This document shows positions 34,858 through 42,479 of a DNA stretch of 64,000 nt, piece by piece. Numbering within the stretch: position 1 is the stretch's first letter; each line of letters opens with the position of its first letter. The notes below the pieces were generated by a model, which had not been told where the DNA came from, searched no databases, and saw only the letters and a program-made list of their open reading frames with translations. Origin of the DNA: UBA2589 sp038120095 (GTDB lineage Bacteria > Gemmatimonadota > Gemmatimonadetes > Longimicrobiales > Gaopeijiaceae); contig JAYOKZ010000008.1 in assembly GCA_038120095.1 (NCBI GenBank), positions 17,561 through 81,560 of the forward strand, in the 5' to 3' direction. The position numbers and the translations under genes were made by a program.

Positions 34858-35706
34858 CTAGACGTCTTCGAGGAATTCGAAAATGAACCGCAGCGTCAGG
34901 GGATCCTCGAGCACATCAGTGTGCTCGCGATCAGGGATGAGTCGATAGTCCACGTCCGCAGCGTCGGCCAGTCGTTCAGAATGATCGCGCCCAACGCGCG
35001 CGTCGTGTTCCGGATGGATCAGAAGAAGTGGGATGTCCAGCTCGCGAATGCGCCGACTCGGTGTCAGCGGGCGGAACGTGCCTCCGAGGTGGCGCCACCA
35101 GAATGGTCGAAAAACGTTCACGATCAGGTGTCCCGGCAGCCCGTGATCCACGAGGTATTCGGCGGTGATCCGCACGATATCGGATGGTGCCGCCACGAGA
35201 ACGAGACCATCGATCGGAGCTCCCTCTGCAGCGGCGAGGATGCCCGCTGAGCCACCCATGGAGTGCCCGACGACGACGAGTTGGCGGTCAGGGAAGCGGG
35301 TGGCGGCATATCGGGCGACGGCGATCAGGTCGTCCCGGAAGTCTCGAATCGAGACATAGCGTTCCGGAGCGTTCATGCCGTGCCCACGCGCATCGAAGAG
35401 AAGCACGTCCTGACCGCTTTCGGCCAGCGGTTTTGCGAGGGCGAGCACAGTCGAGTGGTTCGCGCTCCAGCCGTGAGCCACGAGGACGAGAGGCTCGAAC
35501 GGCTGGGCCTCAGGGGGCTGAATCAACCAGCCTGCCAGCTCGCGGTCACCCGATGGGATACGAAGGTCTTCGTAGTCGAGGCCCAGCCCCGCTACGGTCG
35601 GTTCGACAGGACGGGGTTCTGGCTGGATGATCCGAGTCGAGAGATAGTCGAGGCCGAGGATCGTCAGTAGGGTCGTTCCAACCAGAATCCCGACGGCAAG
35701 ACTCAA
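34858..35706 (-). CDS. Membrane-anchored alpha/beta hydrolase
   Basis: 282 residues from TTG 35706, which overlaps the hcrB-like stop by four bases (TTGA); no ATG fits. One N-terminal membrane segment (SLAVGILVGTTLLTILGLDYL) anchors a hydrolase whose oxyanion motif is VAHGWSANH, nucleophile VVGHSMGGSAG (Ser at about 153), acid in LLIHPEHD and final His in PDREHTDVL. Serine esterase or peptidase facing the periplasm probably. It is the last gene of the left-facing molybdenum-enzyme cluster; a link to aromatic esters is possible but unproven. Confidence 0.85.
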   Translation of the reverse strand: MSLAVGILVGTTLLTILGLDYLSTRIIQPEPRPVEPTVAGLGLDYEDLRIPSGDRELAGWLIQPPEAQPFEPLVLVAHGWSANHSTVLALAKPLAESGQDVLLFDARGHGMNAPERYVSIRDFRDDLIAVARYAATRFPDRQLVVVGHSMGGSAGILAAAEGAPIDGLVLVAAPSDIVRITAEYLVDHGLPGHLIVNVFRPFWWRHLGGTFRPLTPSRRIRELDIPLLLIHPEHDARVGRDHSERLADAADVDYRLIPDREHTDVLEDPLTLRFIFEFLEDV

Positions 35707-36701
35707 GCGTCGGCCACCTGCTCCAGAGCTCGCTTCACGAATACGGGTACCATCGCTCGCCGCCAATCCGGATCGACGATGATGTTTTCGAGAGGATGGC
35801 ACTGGCGGTGGGCTCGCGCTGCCAACTCGTCGACGAGCTCGGTTTCGAGGGCCCGCCCCTGAGCGACCTCCTCCCACTTCGACAGGGCCCGCGGTCGGGA
35901 GCCGAGGCCCGTTACGACGCCGGACAATGACTGAACGACGCCCCCACCGTCCAGCTCGGCGGCGACGGCAACGGTGAGCAGGGGGAAATCAATCGATTTC
36001 CTCTGACGGAGCTTCACGTATGCTTGCCGCCGTTTTGCTGCGGCGAGCGGAATACGAATCTCCGTGAGGATCTCGTCTGGTTCCCTTCGCGTGTTCGCGA
36101 TCCCGTCGGCGACGAAGAAATCCTCTACTGAAACCTCTCGGGTTCCGTTCGGACCCACGAGAACGACCCGTGCATCCAGGGTCATGAGCACGGGCGGCGT
36201 GTCCGCGGAGTGGGCCGCGACGCACTTTCTCCCCGTTCGGGTAACGTGACACACGTCACCGTCCTTCTTGAGGCAGAAACCCAGAGACTCGCGCCAGAAG
36301 TGAGTCTGGTTGTAGTAGGTACACCTCGTGTCGAGGCAGACGTTTCCTCCGATCGTCCCTGAGTTGCGCAGCTGAGGCCCGGCGATGTGGGCGGCTGCCT
36401 CAGCGAGGCCGGGAAAAAGTTCTCTCACCCGAGGGTTGCCGGCCACGGAGGCAAGGGTTTCAGCTGCTCCGAGTCGCAGCGTGTCTCCCGCGTCGGTCGA
36501 GACCTCGTCGATGCCGCGAAGCGTATCGATTCGCTTCAGAGCGATCAGGTGCTCGGGCTCGAACAGGCGATGCTTCATGTTCGGGATCAGGTCGGTCCCG
36601 CCTGAGACGAACATGGCATCCGTGCCGTACTTCACTTTCAGGGCCACGGCATCGGCTACGGAATTCGGCCGGTGATACTGGTAGGGAGGCAGGCGCAACA
36701 T
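35703..36701 (-). CDS. hcrB: 4-hydroxybenzoyl-CoA reductase-like FAD subunit with extra 4Fe-4S loop
   Basis: 332 residues of the FAD-binding subunit family of xanthine dehydrogenase-type enzymes (VSGGTDLIPNM; NSGTIGGNVCLDTRC). Unlike ordinary members it has the ~40-residue insertion holding cysteines at 127, 143, 151 and 160 (spacing 16-8-9, plus Cys122), the spacing I recall for the additional [4Fe-4S] cluster of 4-hydroxybenzoyl-CoA reductase beta subunit. This cluster lets the enzyme run in the reducing direction. Gene begins one base from the DUF1460 gene and overlaps the hydrolase gene. Symbol given by similarity; activity not shown. Confidence 0.8.
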   Translation of the reverse strand: MLRLPPYQYHRPNSVADAVALKVKYGTDAMFVSGGTDLIPNMKHRLFEPEHLIALKRIDTLRGIDEVSTDAGDTLRLGAAETLASVAGNPRVRELFPGLAEAAAHIAGPQLRNSGTIGGNVCLDTRCTYYNQTHFWRESLGFCLKKDGDVCHVTRTGRKCVAAHSADTPPVLMTLDARVVLVGPNGTREVSVEDFFVADGIANTRREPDEILTEIRIPLAAAKRRQAYVKLRQRKSIDFPLLTVAVAAELDGGGVVQSLSGVVTGLGSRPRALSKWEEVAQGRALETELVDELAARAHRQCHPLENIIVDPDWRRAMVPVFVKRALEQVADA

Positions 36702-36702
36702 A

Positions 36703-37680
36703 TCAGCGATTCCCGGACGACGGTTCCGGCAGTGTGACCGCGCCGGGTTCATGAGGACGTGCCACGATGATGCCGTCCTGGTCGTCGATCGCGCGGATGC
36801 GGTCTGCAAGCGCTCGTTCGCTGATTTCGACAGATTCGCCGGCCAGAGGGGCATGCAGCAGGCGCAACTCGCCGTCGACCCAGACGGCAAGCCCGGTGTG
36901 GGCTACATCGAGGCCGTTGATCGTGCTTGTGGCGGCAATGATGTCGCCGTTCTGAATGCGGTCGACGACGTCGGGGATCTGGCTCTGCGGCACGAAGTAC
37001 CGCCCCTGCCGACTGAGACGCCGCTCGATGTTTTCGATATCCTCGAGGACCCTAGGATCTGAAAGCTGGCGGTATGCCTCGGGATTCCTGGACTTGAAAT
37101 TGATCGCCTCGAGGTCCCGGGTACCGCCCAGCTCCTCGGAGATATCGGTCAGCAGACGCCTGCGGTCGTTGTCGTAGATCCACTCGCTGAAGTAGTGGAG
37201 ACGGCTCTCATACCCGCTCAGGAATCCGTTCCGGTATCGGATCGCCTGGAGGATCTGCTCGTATTCGGTCTCGACCGACGCGCGATCGTCGAGGCGATCA
37301 CCCGCTCCGGTCTTGACCAGCACCGACAGCGCGTGGACCGTCTCGACGAAGGTTACGCAATCGAACGTGCGAAAGTTGATGACGAGACGCTCAGGTCCGT
37401 CGACGTCAAGCGTTCCGGGCGCGTACGGCGCGCCGACGAAGCTTTTGCCGATGACCGTCATGAGCTCGCCCATCGGCAACGCATCCAGCCCCCCGTCCGC
37501 GGCGCCGGCGATGATGCTCGAGAAGATGTCCCAGTCGTAGTCGTTCCAGGAAATCACGCCTGTCGGGGCACCCGATGGATCAGCCGGCGGTGGGTGCGGC
37601 TCGAACGGCGACCAGCGTGTCCCGATCAGGAACAGGACGATCACGGCGATGGGGCCCAGAACGCCTCGATACTGAACCAT
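36703..37680 (-). CDS. DUF1460 (N-acetylmuramoyl-L-alanine amidase-like) protein
   Basis: 325 residues with an N-terminal membrane segment or signal. The cysteine motif NFRTFDCVTFVETVHAL and the histidine in LDVAHTGLAVWVDGELRLLHA fit the NlpC/P60-like catalytic pair of DUF1460 proteins. Family members cleave muropeptides. It overlaps the start region of the neighbouring molybdenum subunit by one base, so it is inside the cluster although it has no clear link to hydroxybenzoyl-CoA. Periplasmic. Confidence 0.82.
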   Translation of the reverse strand: MVQYRGVLGPIAVIVLFLIGTRWSPFEPHPPPADPSGAPTGVISWNDYDWDIFSSIIAGAADGGLDALPMGELMTVIGKSFVGAPYAPGTLDVDGPERLVINFRTFDCVTFVETVHALSVLVKTGAGDRLDDRASVETEYEQILQAIRYRNGFLSGYESRLHYFSEWIYDNDRRRLLTDISEELGGTRDLEAINFKSRNPEAYRQLSDPRVLEDIENIERRLSRQGRYFVPQSQIPDVVDRIQNGDIIAATSTINGLDVAHTGLAVWVDGELRLLHAPLAGESVEISERALADRIRAIDDQDGIIVARPHEPGAVTLPEPSSGNR

Positions 37681-40100
37681 CAGTCCGCCCGACTCGGGTG
37701 CAGGGACGCACCCACGTGACTCACGCCACCAGGAGCTGTGGGCTTTCGCAACGTTCCGGCCTCACGGGCATCCTGGATTGCACGCCACACGTTGGGTGGA
37801 GTGAACGGGAGGCGGTCCATGCGGACGCCGATCGCATCGTAGATCGCGTTCGCAATGGCGGGGATCGACGGATGCAGGGGTCCTTCCCCTGCTTCCTTCC
37901 CTCCGTATGGGCCCTCGGGGTCGATCGACTCGATAATGAGGGATTCGAGCTCCGGTGTGTCCAGACTCGTGGGGATCCTGTAGTCGAGTAATGACGGCGC
38001 GTTGTGCAGTCCGGCGCGCCCGTGATCCGCATCCTTGAAGATCTGCTCTTCCATGATGGCTTCCGCCGCACCCATGTAGGCGGAACCCTCCATCTGTCCT
38101 TCGACCAGCACCGGATTGAGCGCTCGCCCGCAGTCGTGTGCGATCCAGATTTTCTTGACGTCGACGAAGCCCGTATCGACGTCCACCTCGACCTCCGCAA
38201 CATGGGAGGTGAACGAGTAGGCGGGGGATGCACCGATCGTTCCGCCCCGGTAACCCCCGTGCACATCCTTCGGCGTGTTGTACCAGCCTGTCGCTCCGAG
38301 CGTCCCGTGCTCCGCTTCGGCCAGATGGAAGGCTTCAATGATGGACATCTGGCGGGCCGTGTCGGGTGCCCACATTGCGAGGCCGCCTGCGAGGAGTACC
38401 TCGGATGGCTTTACGTCCCAGCTCTTCGCCACAGAGGCCTGCACCCGCTTCTTCAAACGTGTGGCGGCGTCGATGGCTGCATTTCCGAGCATGAAGGTCA
38501 CCCGGCTCGAGTATGCTCCCAGGTCCACCGGCGTGAAATCGGTGTCTCCGCGAAGAACGCGAACCCACTCCAGCGGCACGCCCAGCTCCTCTGCGGCGAT
38601 GTATGCCACGACCGAGTCGCATCCCTGTCCGATCTCGCTCGCTCCGCTGAAGACGGCGACGCGGCCGCTGCGATCGATTTGCATCTGCACGGCTGATTGG
38701 GGCATCTCGTTCGGGTAGATCGGATAGTTCGTACCCGAGATGTATGTGGAGCCCGCGATTCCAATCCCGCGCCCGAAGGGCATGGCTCTGAACTTGTCAC
38801 TCCACCGACTCGCCGACTCCACCGACGCAAGACACTCCAGGAAGCCGTTCGACGTCACGCGGAGTTCGTTGACCGTTCGCGTGTGTTCCCCGATGAAGTT
38901 GCGACGTCGGAATTCGATGGGGTCCAGGGAGACCTGCTCAGCCAACTTGTCGATCTGCACCTCGAAGGCGAACCGCGGCTGCACCGAGCCGTGTCCTCGT
39001 TTCGGCCCGCACGCGGGCTTGTTGGTGTAGACGCGGGTCGAGTCGAATCGGTACGCCGGCATGTGATACGGCGCGCAGAGCAGCTGGCCCGAGTAGTACG
39101 TCGTCACCAGGCCGAAGGACGCGTACGCGCCTCCGTCGAGCAGAATTCGGGCGTCGACGGACGTGAGCTTGCCGTCGCGAGTGGCGCCCGTCCGATAGTG
39201 CATGTGAAACGGGTGGCGCCCCCGATGCGAGTAGAACACTTCCTCGCGGGTGTAGAGGATCTTGACCGGCCGGCCGGTCTGCATGGACAGTTTCGCCACG
39301 CAAAATTCGAGGTCGAACGGTTCGCTCTTCCCTCCGAACGCGCCGCCGACGAGCGGCTGCAGAACACGCACCTGAGCCTGGTCGAGCTCGAGCACCCGTG
39401 CGAGCTCCCGATGGAGATAGTGTGGGACCTGGGTGGCCGACCAAACGGTGAGCCTTCCGACTCCATCCCACTGCCCGATCGCACAATGGGGCTCGATCGG
39501 CGCATGCGTCGTGCCCTCGAAGAAGTAGTCCCCCTCCACGACGACATCGGCGGACTCCATTCCACCTTCGATGTCCCCGAACTCGAGCTTGACCATCTTG
39601 GTGACGTTCCCGTTCCACCCTTCCTTTCGCGCGTCATGAATGAACGGGGTCGACCCGTCCGCCTGGACGGATCCGTGCGGGTCGAGAAATGCGGGGAGTT
39701 CCTCGTATTCGACGTCGATGAGCCCGAGTGCCTCGATGGCGGTGTCCTCGTCCGTCGCGGCGACCGCAGCGACACCGTCACCGATGTAGCGCACCCGATC
39801 GACGCACAGCGGATACTCGTCGGGAGTCCATGGGATGATCCCGTACTGAATGGGCATATCCCGGCCCGTGATGACGGCGTGCACCCCATCGAGAGCTTCG
39901 GCTCGAGAGGTGTCGATCGACACGATGCGAGCATGAGGGTGAGGACTTCTGAGGATTTTTCCGTGCAACATGCCCGGAACCACCACGTCGTCCGTGTAGA
40001 TCGCTCGGCCCGTGGACTTCGCCAGGCCCTCGACCTTGCGCATCGGTGACCCGATCAAGTGCTGCTCCGAGGGTGCGTCCGGGCGTTGTGGCCGGATCAT
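37680..40100 (-). CDS. hcrA: 4-hydroxybenzoyl-CoA reductase-like molybdenum (alpha) subunit
   Basis: 806 residues from ATG 40100 (AGGGG at a good distance). Xanthine-dehydrogenase family molybdopterin cytosine-dinucleotide subunit: SPHPHARIVSIDTS near 55, GGAFGGKSEPFDLEFCVA, NKPACGPKRGHGSVQPRFAFE, and the C-terminal catalytic Glu region GGKEAGEGPLHPSI. Matches HcrA best from memory (YYSGQLL...Y.TNKPACGP.RGHG). Expected reaction: reductive removal of the phenolic OH from 4-hydroxybenzoyl-CoA, or a related hydroxylation. Cytoplasmic Mo-enzyme with hcrB and hcrC neighbours. Confidence 0.85.
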   Translation of the reverse strand: MIRPQRPDAPSEQHLIGSPMRKVEGLAKSTGRAIYTDDVVVPGMLHGKILRSPHPHARIVSIDTSRAEALDGVHAVITGRDMPIQYGIIPWTPDEYPLCVDRVRYIGDGVAAVAATDEDTAIEALGLIDVEYEELPAFLDPHGSVQADGSTPFIHDARKEGWNGNVTKMVKLEFGDIEGGMESADVVVEGDYFFEGTTHAPIEPHCAIGQWDGVGRLTVWSATQVPHYLHRELARVLELDQAQVRVLQPLVGGAFGGKSEPFDLEFCVAKLSMQTGRPVKILYTREEVFYSHRGRHPFHMHYRTGATRDGKLTSVDARILLDGGAYASFGLVTTYYSGQLLCAPYHMPAYRFDSTRVYTNKPACGPKRGHGSVQPRFAFEVQIDKLAEQVSLDPIEFRRRNFIGEHTRTVNELRVTSNGFLECLASVESASRWSDKFRAMPFGRGIGIAGSTYISGTNYPIYPNEMPQSAVQMQIDRSGRVAVFSGASEIGQGCDSVVAYIAAEELGVPLEWVRVLRGDTDFTPVDLGAYSSRVTFMLGNAAIDAATRLKKRVQASVAKSWDVKPSEVLLAGGLAMWAPDTARQMSIIEAFHLAEAEHGTLGATGWYNTPKDVHGGYRGGTIGASPAYSFTSHVAEVEVDVDTGFVDVKKIWIAHDCGRALNPVLVEGQMEGSAYMGAAEAIMEEQIFKDADHGRAGLHNAPSLLDYRIPTSLDTPELESLIIESIDPEGPYGGKEAGEGPLHPSIPAIANAIYDAIGVRMDRLPFTPPNVWRAIQDAREAGTLRKPTAPGGVSHVGASLHPSRAD

Positions 40101-40179
40101 GACCAACCCCTGACGGAGCTCCGAGACCGTTCCCGCGAGGTGTACAAACCGTGGTCGGACTTGAAGTTAGCGATTTGAG

Positions 40180-40677
40180 TCACGTGACTTCGCTTTCGCC
40201 GTGGTGGACGCGATGCGCGGCCGCCTCGACGGCGTCGTAGATCTTCGCGTAGCCGGTGCATCTGCAGAGGTTTCCGGCCAGAGCCTCCCGAATTTCCTCC
40301 CGAGTCGGCATGGCTGGACGGTCGAGCAGGGCCGCGGCGGAGCAGAGGATGCCGGGCGTGCAAAATCCGCACTGCGCCGCCCCGTTCAAGTCGAACTCGT
40401 CCTGGAGCGGGTGTGGTCCGGCGGGTCCCGCGAGCCCCTCCACGGTGACGATGGCGCCGCCCTCTGCTTCCCACACCGGCAGGATGCAGGAGAGCGTGGG
40501 TGAGCCATTGACGATGACGGTACAAGCGCCGCAATCCCCCTTGTCGCACCCCTGCTTGGTTCCGGTCAGAGAGAGGACGTAACGGAGAGTTTCGAGCAGC
40601 GTGAAGTGGGTCGGCACGCCGACCTCGTGGTCATCTCCATTCACGCGGAGTCGAACGATTTCACTGGATTTGCCCAT
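40180..40677 (-). CDS. hcrC: 4-hydroxybenzoyl-CoA reductase-like [2Fe-2S] (gamma) subunit
   Basis: 165 residues from ATG 40677. Two [2Fe-2S] clusters: KQGCDKGDCGACTVIVNG...SC near 50 and QCGFCTPGILC ... NLCRCTGY near 110-145, the standard small subunit of xanthine dehydrogenase-type molybdenum enzymes. First gene of the left-facing cluster; 79 bases separate it from hcrA. It diverges from the bacilliredoxin gene with 148 bases for both promoters. Confidence 0.88.
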   Translation of the reverse strand: MGKSSEIVRLRVNGDDHEVGVPTHFTLLETLRYVLSLTGTKQGCDKGDCGACTVIVNGSPTLSCILPVWEAEGGAIVTVEGLAGPAGPHPLQDEFDLNGAAQCGFCTPGILCSAAALLDRPAMPTREEIREALAGNLCRCTGYAKIYDAVEAAAHRVHHGESEVT

Positions 40678-40825
40678 GGACAAACAAGGTCGCTCGCGAC
40701 GCGTGGGGTTGGCAACGTTGCCTTTGGGCGAAACGGGCGTTGGAGAGGGCTTCGACTTGGGATATGATTTCAGCAAGACTCGCCAGTCGGTATGGCGAGA
40801 TGTTGAAACCGAAGCTGGAGATCGT

Positions 40826-41242
40826 ATGCCATACCCCGAAATGATGGTTGCCCCGATGCGCGAAGATCTGGTTCGCGTGGGCTTTTCCGAGATGCGTACG
40901 GCTGAGGACGTTGACGCGGTGCTCGGCGAGGAGAAGCGAACGACACTGGTCGCCGTCAACTCGGTGTGCGGCTGTGCCGCCGCGATGATGCGTCCTGCCG
41001 TGTGGATGTCCCTGCAGGGCGAGCGGAAGCCGGAGGTGCTGACCACGGTCTTCGCCGGGCAGGACATGGACGCGACCGATCGCACCCGGGACTACATCAC
41101 CGGGTACCCTCCGTCGTCTCCCTCGGTCGCGCTGTTCAAGAACGGTGAACTCGTCTATTTCATGGAGCGCCATCGGATCGAGGGGCGACGCCCGGAAGAC
41201 ATCGCTGACGACCTACGCTCAGCCTACGAGGAGCACTGCTGA
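40826..41242 (+). CDS. BrxA/BrxB-family bacilliredoxin
   Basis: 138 residues from ATG 40826 with GGAG seven bases upstream. The disulfide motif is CGC in VAVNSVCGCAAAMMRPA at about residue 53, the hallmark of YphP/YqiW bacilliredoxins, and later VALFKNGELVYFMERHRIEGR fits the thioredoxin fold. These proteins remove bacillithiol from oxidised proteins. No bacillithiol genes are in the window. Single right-facing gene with a terminator hairpin behind it. Confidence 0.93.
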   Translation: MPYPEMMVAPMREDLVRVGFSEMRTAEDVDAVLGEEKRTTLVAVNSVCGCAAAMMRPAVWMSLQGERKPEVLTTVFAGQDMDATDRTRDYITGYPPSSPSVALFKNGELVYFMERHRIEGRRPEDIADDLRSAYEEHC

Positions 41243-41269
41243 CCGGATTCGTCCGCAAGGTTGACTGTC

Positions 41270-41299
41270 AGGGGCGCGGCGAGTGTTCGTCGCGCCCCT
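41270..41299 (+). terminator. Terminator hairpin after bacilliredoxin gene
   Basis: AGGGGCGCG (41270-41278) pairs with CGCGCCCCT (41291-41299) around a 12-base loop, followed by TTTGCGCTTT. Good stem and a broken T-run make a plausible Rho-independent terminator 27 bases after the stop. Confidence 0.65.
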
Positions 41300-41340
41300 T
41301 TGCGCTTTGGTGCAGGTCAGCCAGGGTGAGGGGGTGGAGG

Positions 41341-42156
41341 TCAGCGTCCGCGAATTCGAGCTCTCTGTCTTGCCGCGATCTCGACAAGGCGCCGTAATTC
41401 ACGGATCGGTTCGTCGGAGTCGTCCACCTGGAGTCGCATCACGACGTCGTTGTTCAGCCACACTCCTCCGTCCTCCTGTACGATCAGAATCGCAGCGGAC
41501 TGCATCCCTCGCGTGTCGCCCCCGGCCGCCTGACCGGCCTCGAGAGCCGCCAGGAGTCGGAGCGAAAGATGGCCCTCCGTTGCTTCGAAGGCCTCGACCA
41601 TGTTGTCGACCACGGCAGGTCCTGCAAGGATATTGCCCTGCGCAGACACGTGGGTCCCGACACGATGCCCCGCCCACGAGCTGGCGCGCGGGCCCGTGTG
41701 CGTGGCGACGTTCCCCTGCGCGTCCATCACCGAAAATTGCCGACCTTCGATGGTCCACCGTTCGGGTCGGGGGTCGGGGTCCCGCGCCAGGACGGTCTCG
41801 ACGATCTCTGCCGGTGCCATGCCGGCCCGAAGCAATTCGAGGCCCTGGGGGCCGTAGCTGACGTCGACGATGGCCTGTGTCGCGACGACTCCGACGTTTG
41901 CTTCGGCCCACAGCACCCCGTTCCCTACCGAGAATACCCGGGACTGAACGGCGCCGCCGACCTCTCCCGTCTCAGGATCGAAGCCGAGAATCGAGAAGGT
42001 TGCGACGGGCGGCCAAAGCTCATCGGCCTCACCCGGATCGATGGTAGCGGGTACATCCGTGTGTCCACCGCCCTCATGGGTCGCAAAGTAGAGCGAGCCA
42101 AGAAGGATCACCGTCACAAGGCTACCCGAGAGCCGCACAACGGTACGACTGCGCAT
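41341..42156 (-). CDS. DUF1028 (Ntn-hydrolase-like) exported protein
   Basis: 271 residues. An N-terminal hydrophobic segment (SGSLVTVILLGSLYFATH) is followed by the DUF1028 domain: ATFSILGFDPETGEVGGAVQSRVFSVGNGVLWAEANVGVVATQA and ILAGPAVVDNMVEAFEAT. Family members resemble N-terminal nucleophile hydrolases; natural substrate not known. Last gene of a three-gene operon with a cupin and a hybrid kinase; one-base overlap with the cupin gene. Confidence 0.88.
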   Translation of the reverse strand: MRSRTVVRLSGSLVTVILLGSLYFATHEGGGHTDVPATIDPGEADELWPPVATFSILGFDPETGEVGGAVQSRVFSVGNGVLWAEANVGVVATQAIVDVSYGPQGLELLRAGMAPAEIVETVLARDPDPRPERWTIEGRQFSVMDAQGNVATHTGPRASSWAGHRVGTHVSAQGNILAGPAVVDNMVEAFEATEGHLSLRLLAALEAGQAAGGDTRGMQSAAILIVQEDGGVWLNNDVVMRLQVDDSDEPIRELRRLVEIAARQRARIRGR

Positions 42157-42479
42157 TACCGGTACTCCTCACGCACAGGTGAAAAGACGTCGAGGATTCG
42201 ACAATGGGAATGGGCCTCTCCACTATGGACAGCTCCACCCGGGATGACGAGAACCTCACCAGCGTGGAGTACGTAGGAGGTACCGTCCACGATCAGTTCG
42301 TACTTGCCCTCGAGCATGTTCACGATCTGCTCATGCGGATGCTGGTGCTCGGGCAATCGTGCACCCGCTTCGATCTCCCAGTAGACATGCGTCGTATGCT
42401 GGGAATGGATGAAGCGTCCCCGGTGCCCGGGGATCAATTCGCGTGGTGTGAGGGACGACAGTTCATGACGATCAGCCAT
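42156..42479 (-). CDS. Small cupin-domain protein
   Basis: 107 residues, one cupin barrel. The metal site appears as LPEHQHPHEQIVNMLEGKYE (H-x-H-x-x-x-x-E-like) and the second motif as PGGAVHSGEAHS. Could bind a small ligand for sensing or be an isomerase/dioxygenase; not told by sequence. Overlaps by one base both the kinase gene before it and the DUF1028 gene after it, so it probably serves the same pathway. Confidence 0.83.
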   Translation of the reverse strand: MADRHELSSLTPRELIPGHRGRFIHSQHTTHVYWEIEAGARLPEHQHPHEQIVNMLEGKYELIVDGTSYVLHAGEVLVIPGGAVHSGEAHSHCRILDVFSPVREEYR

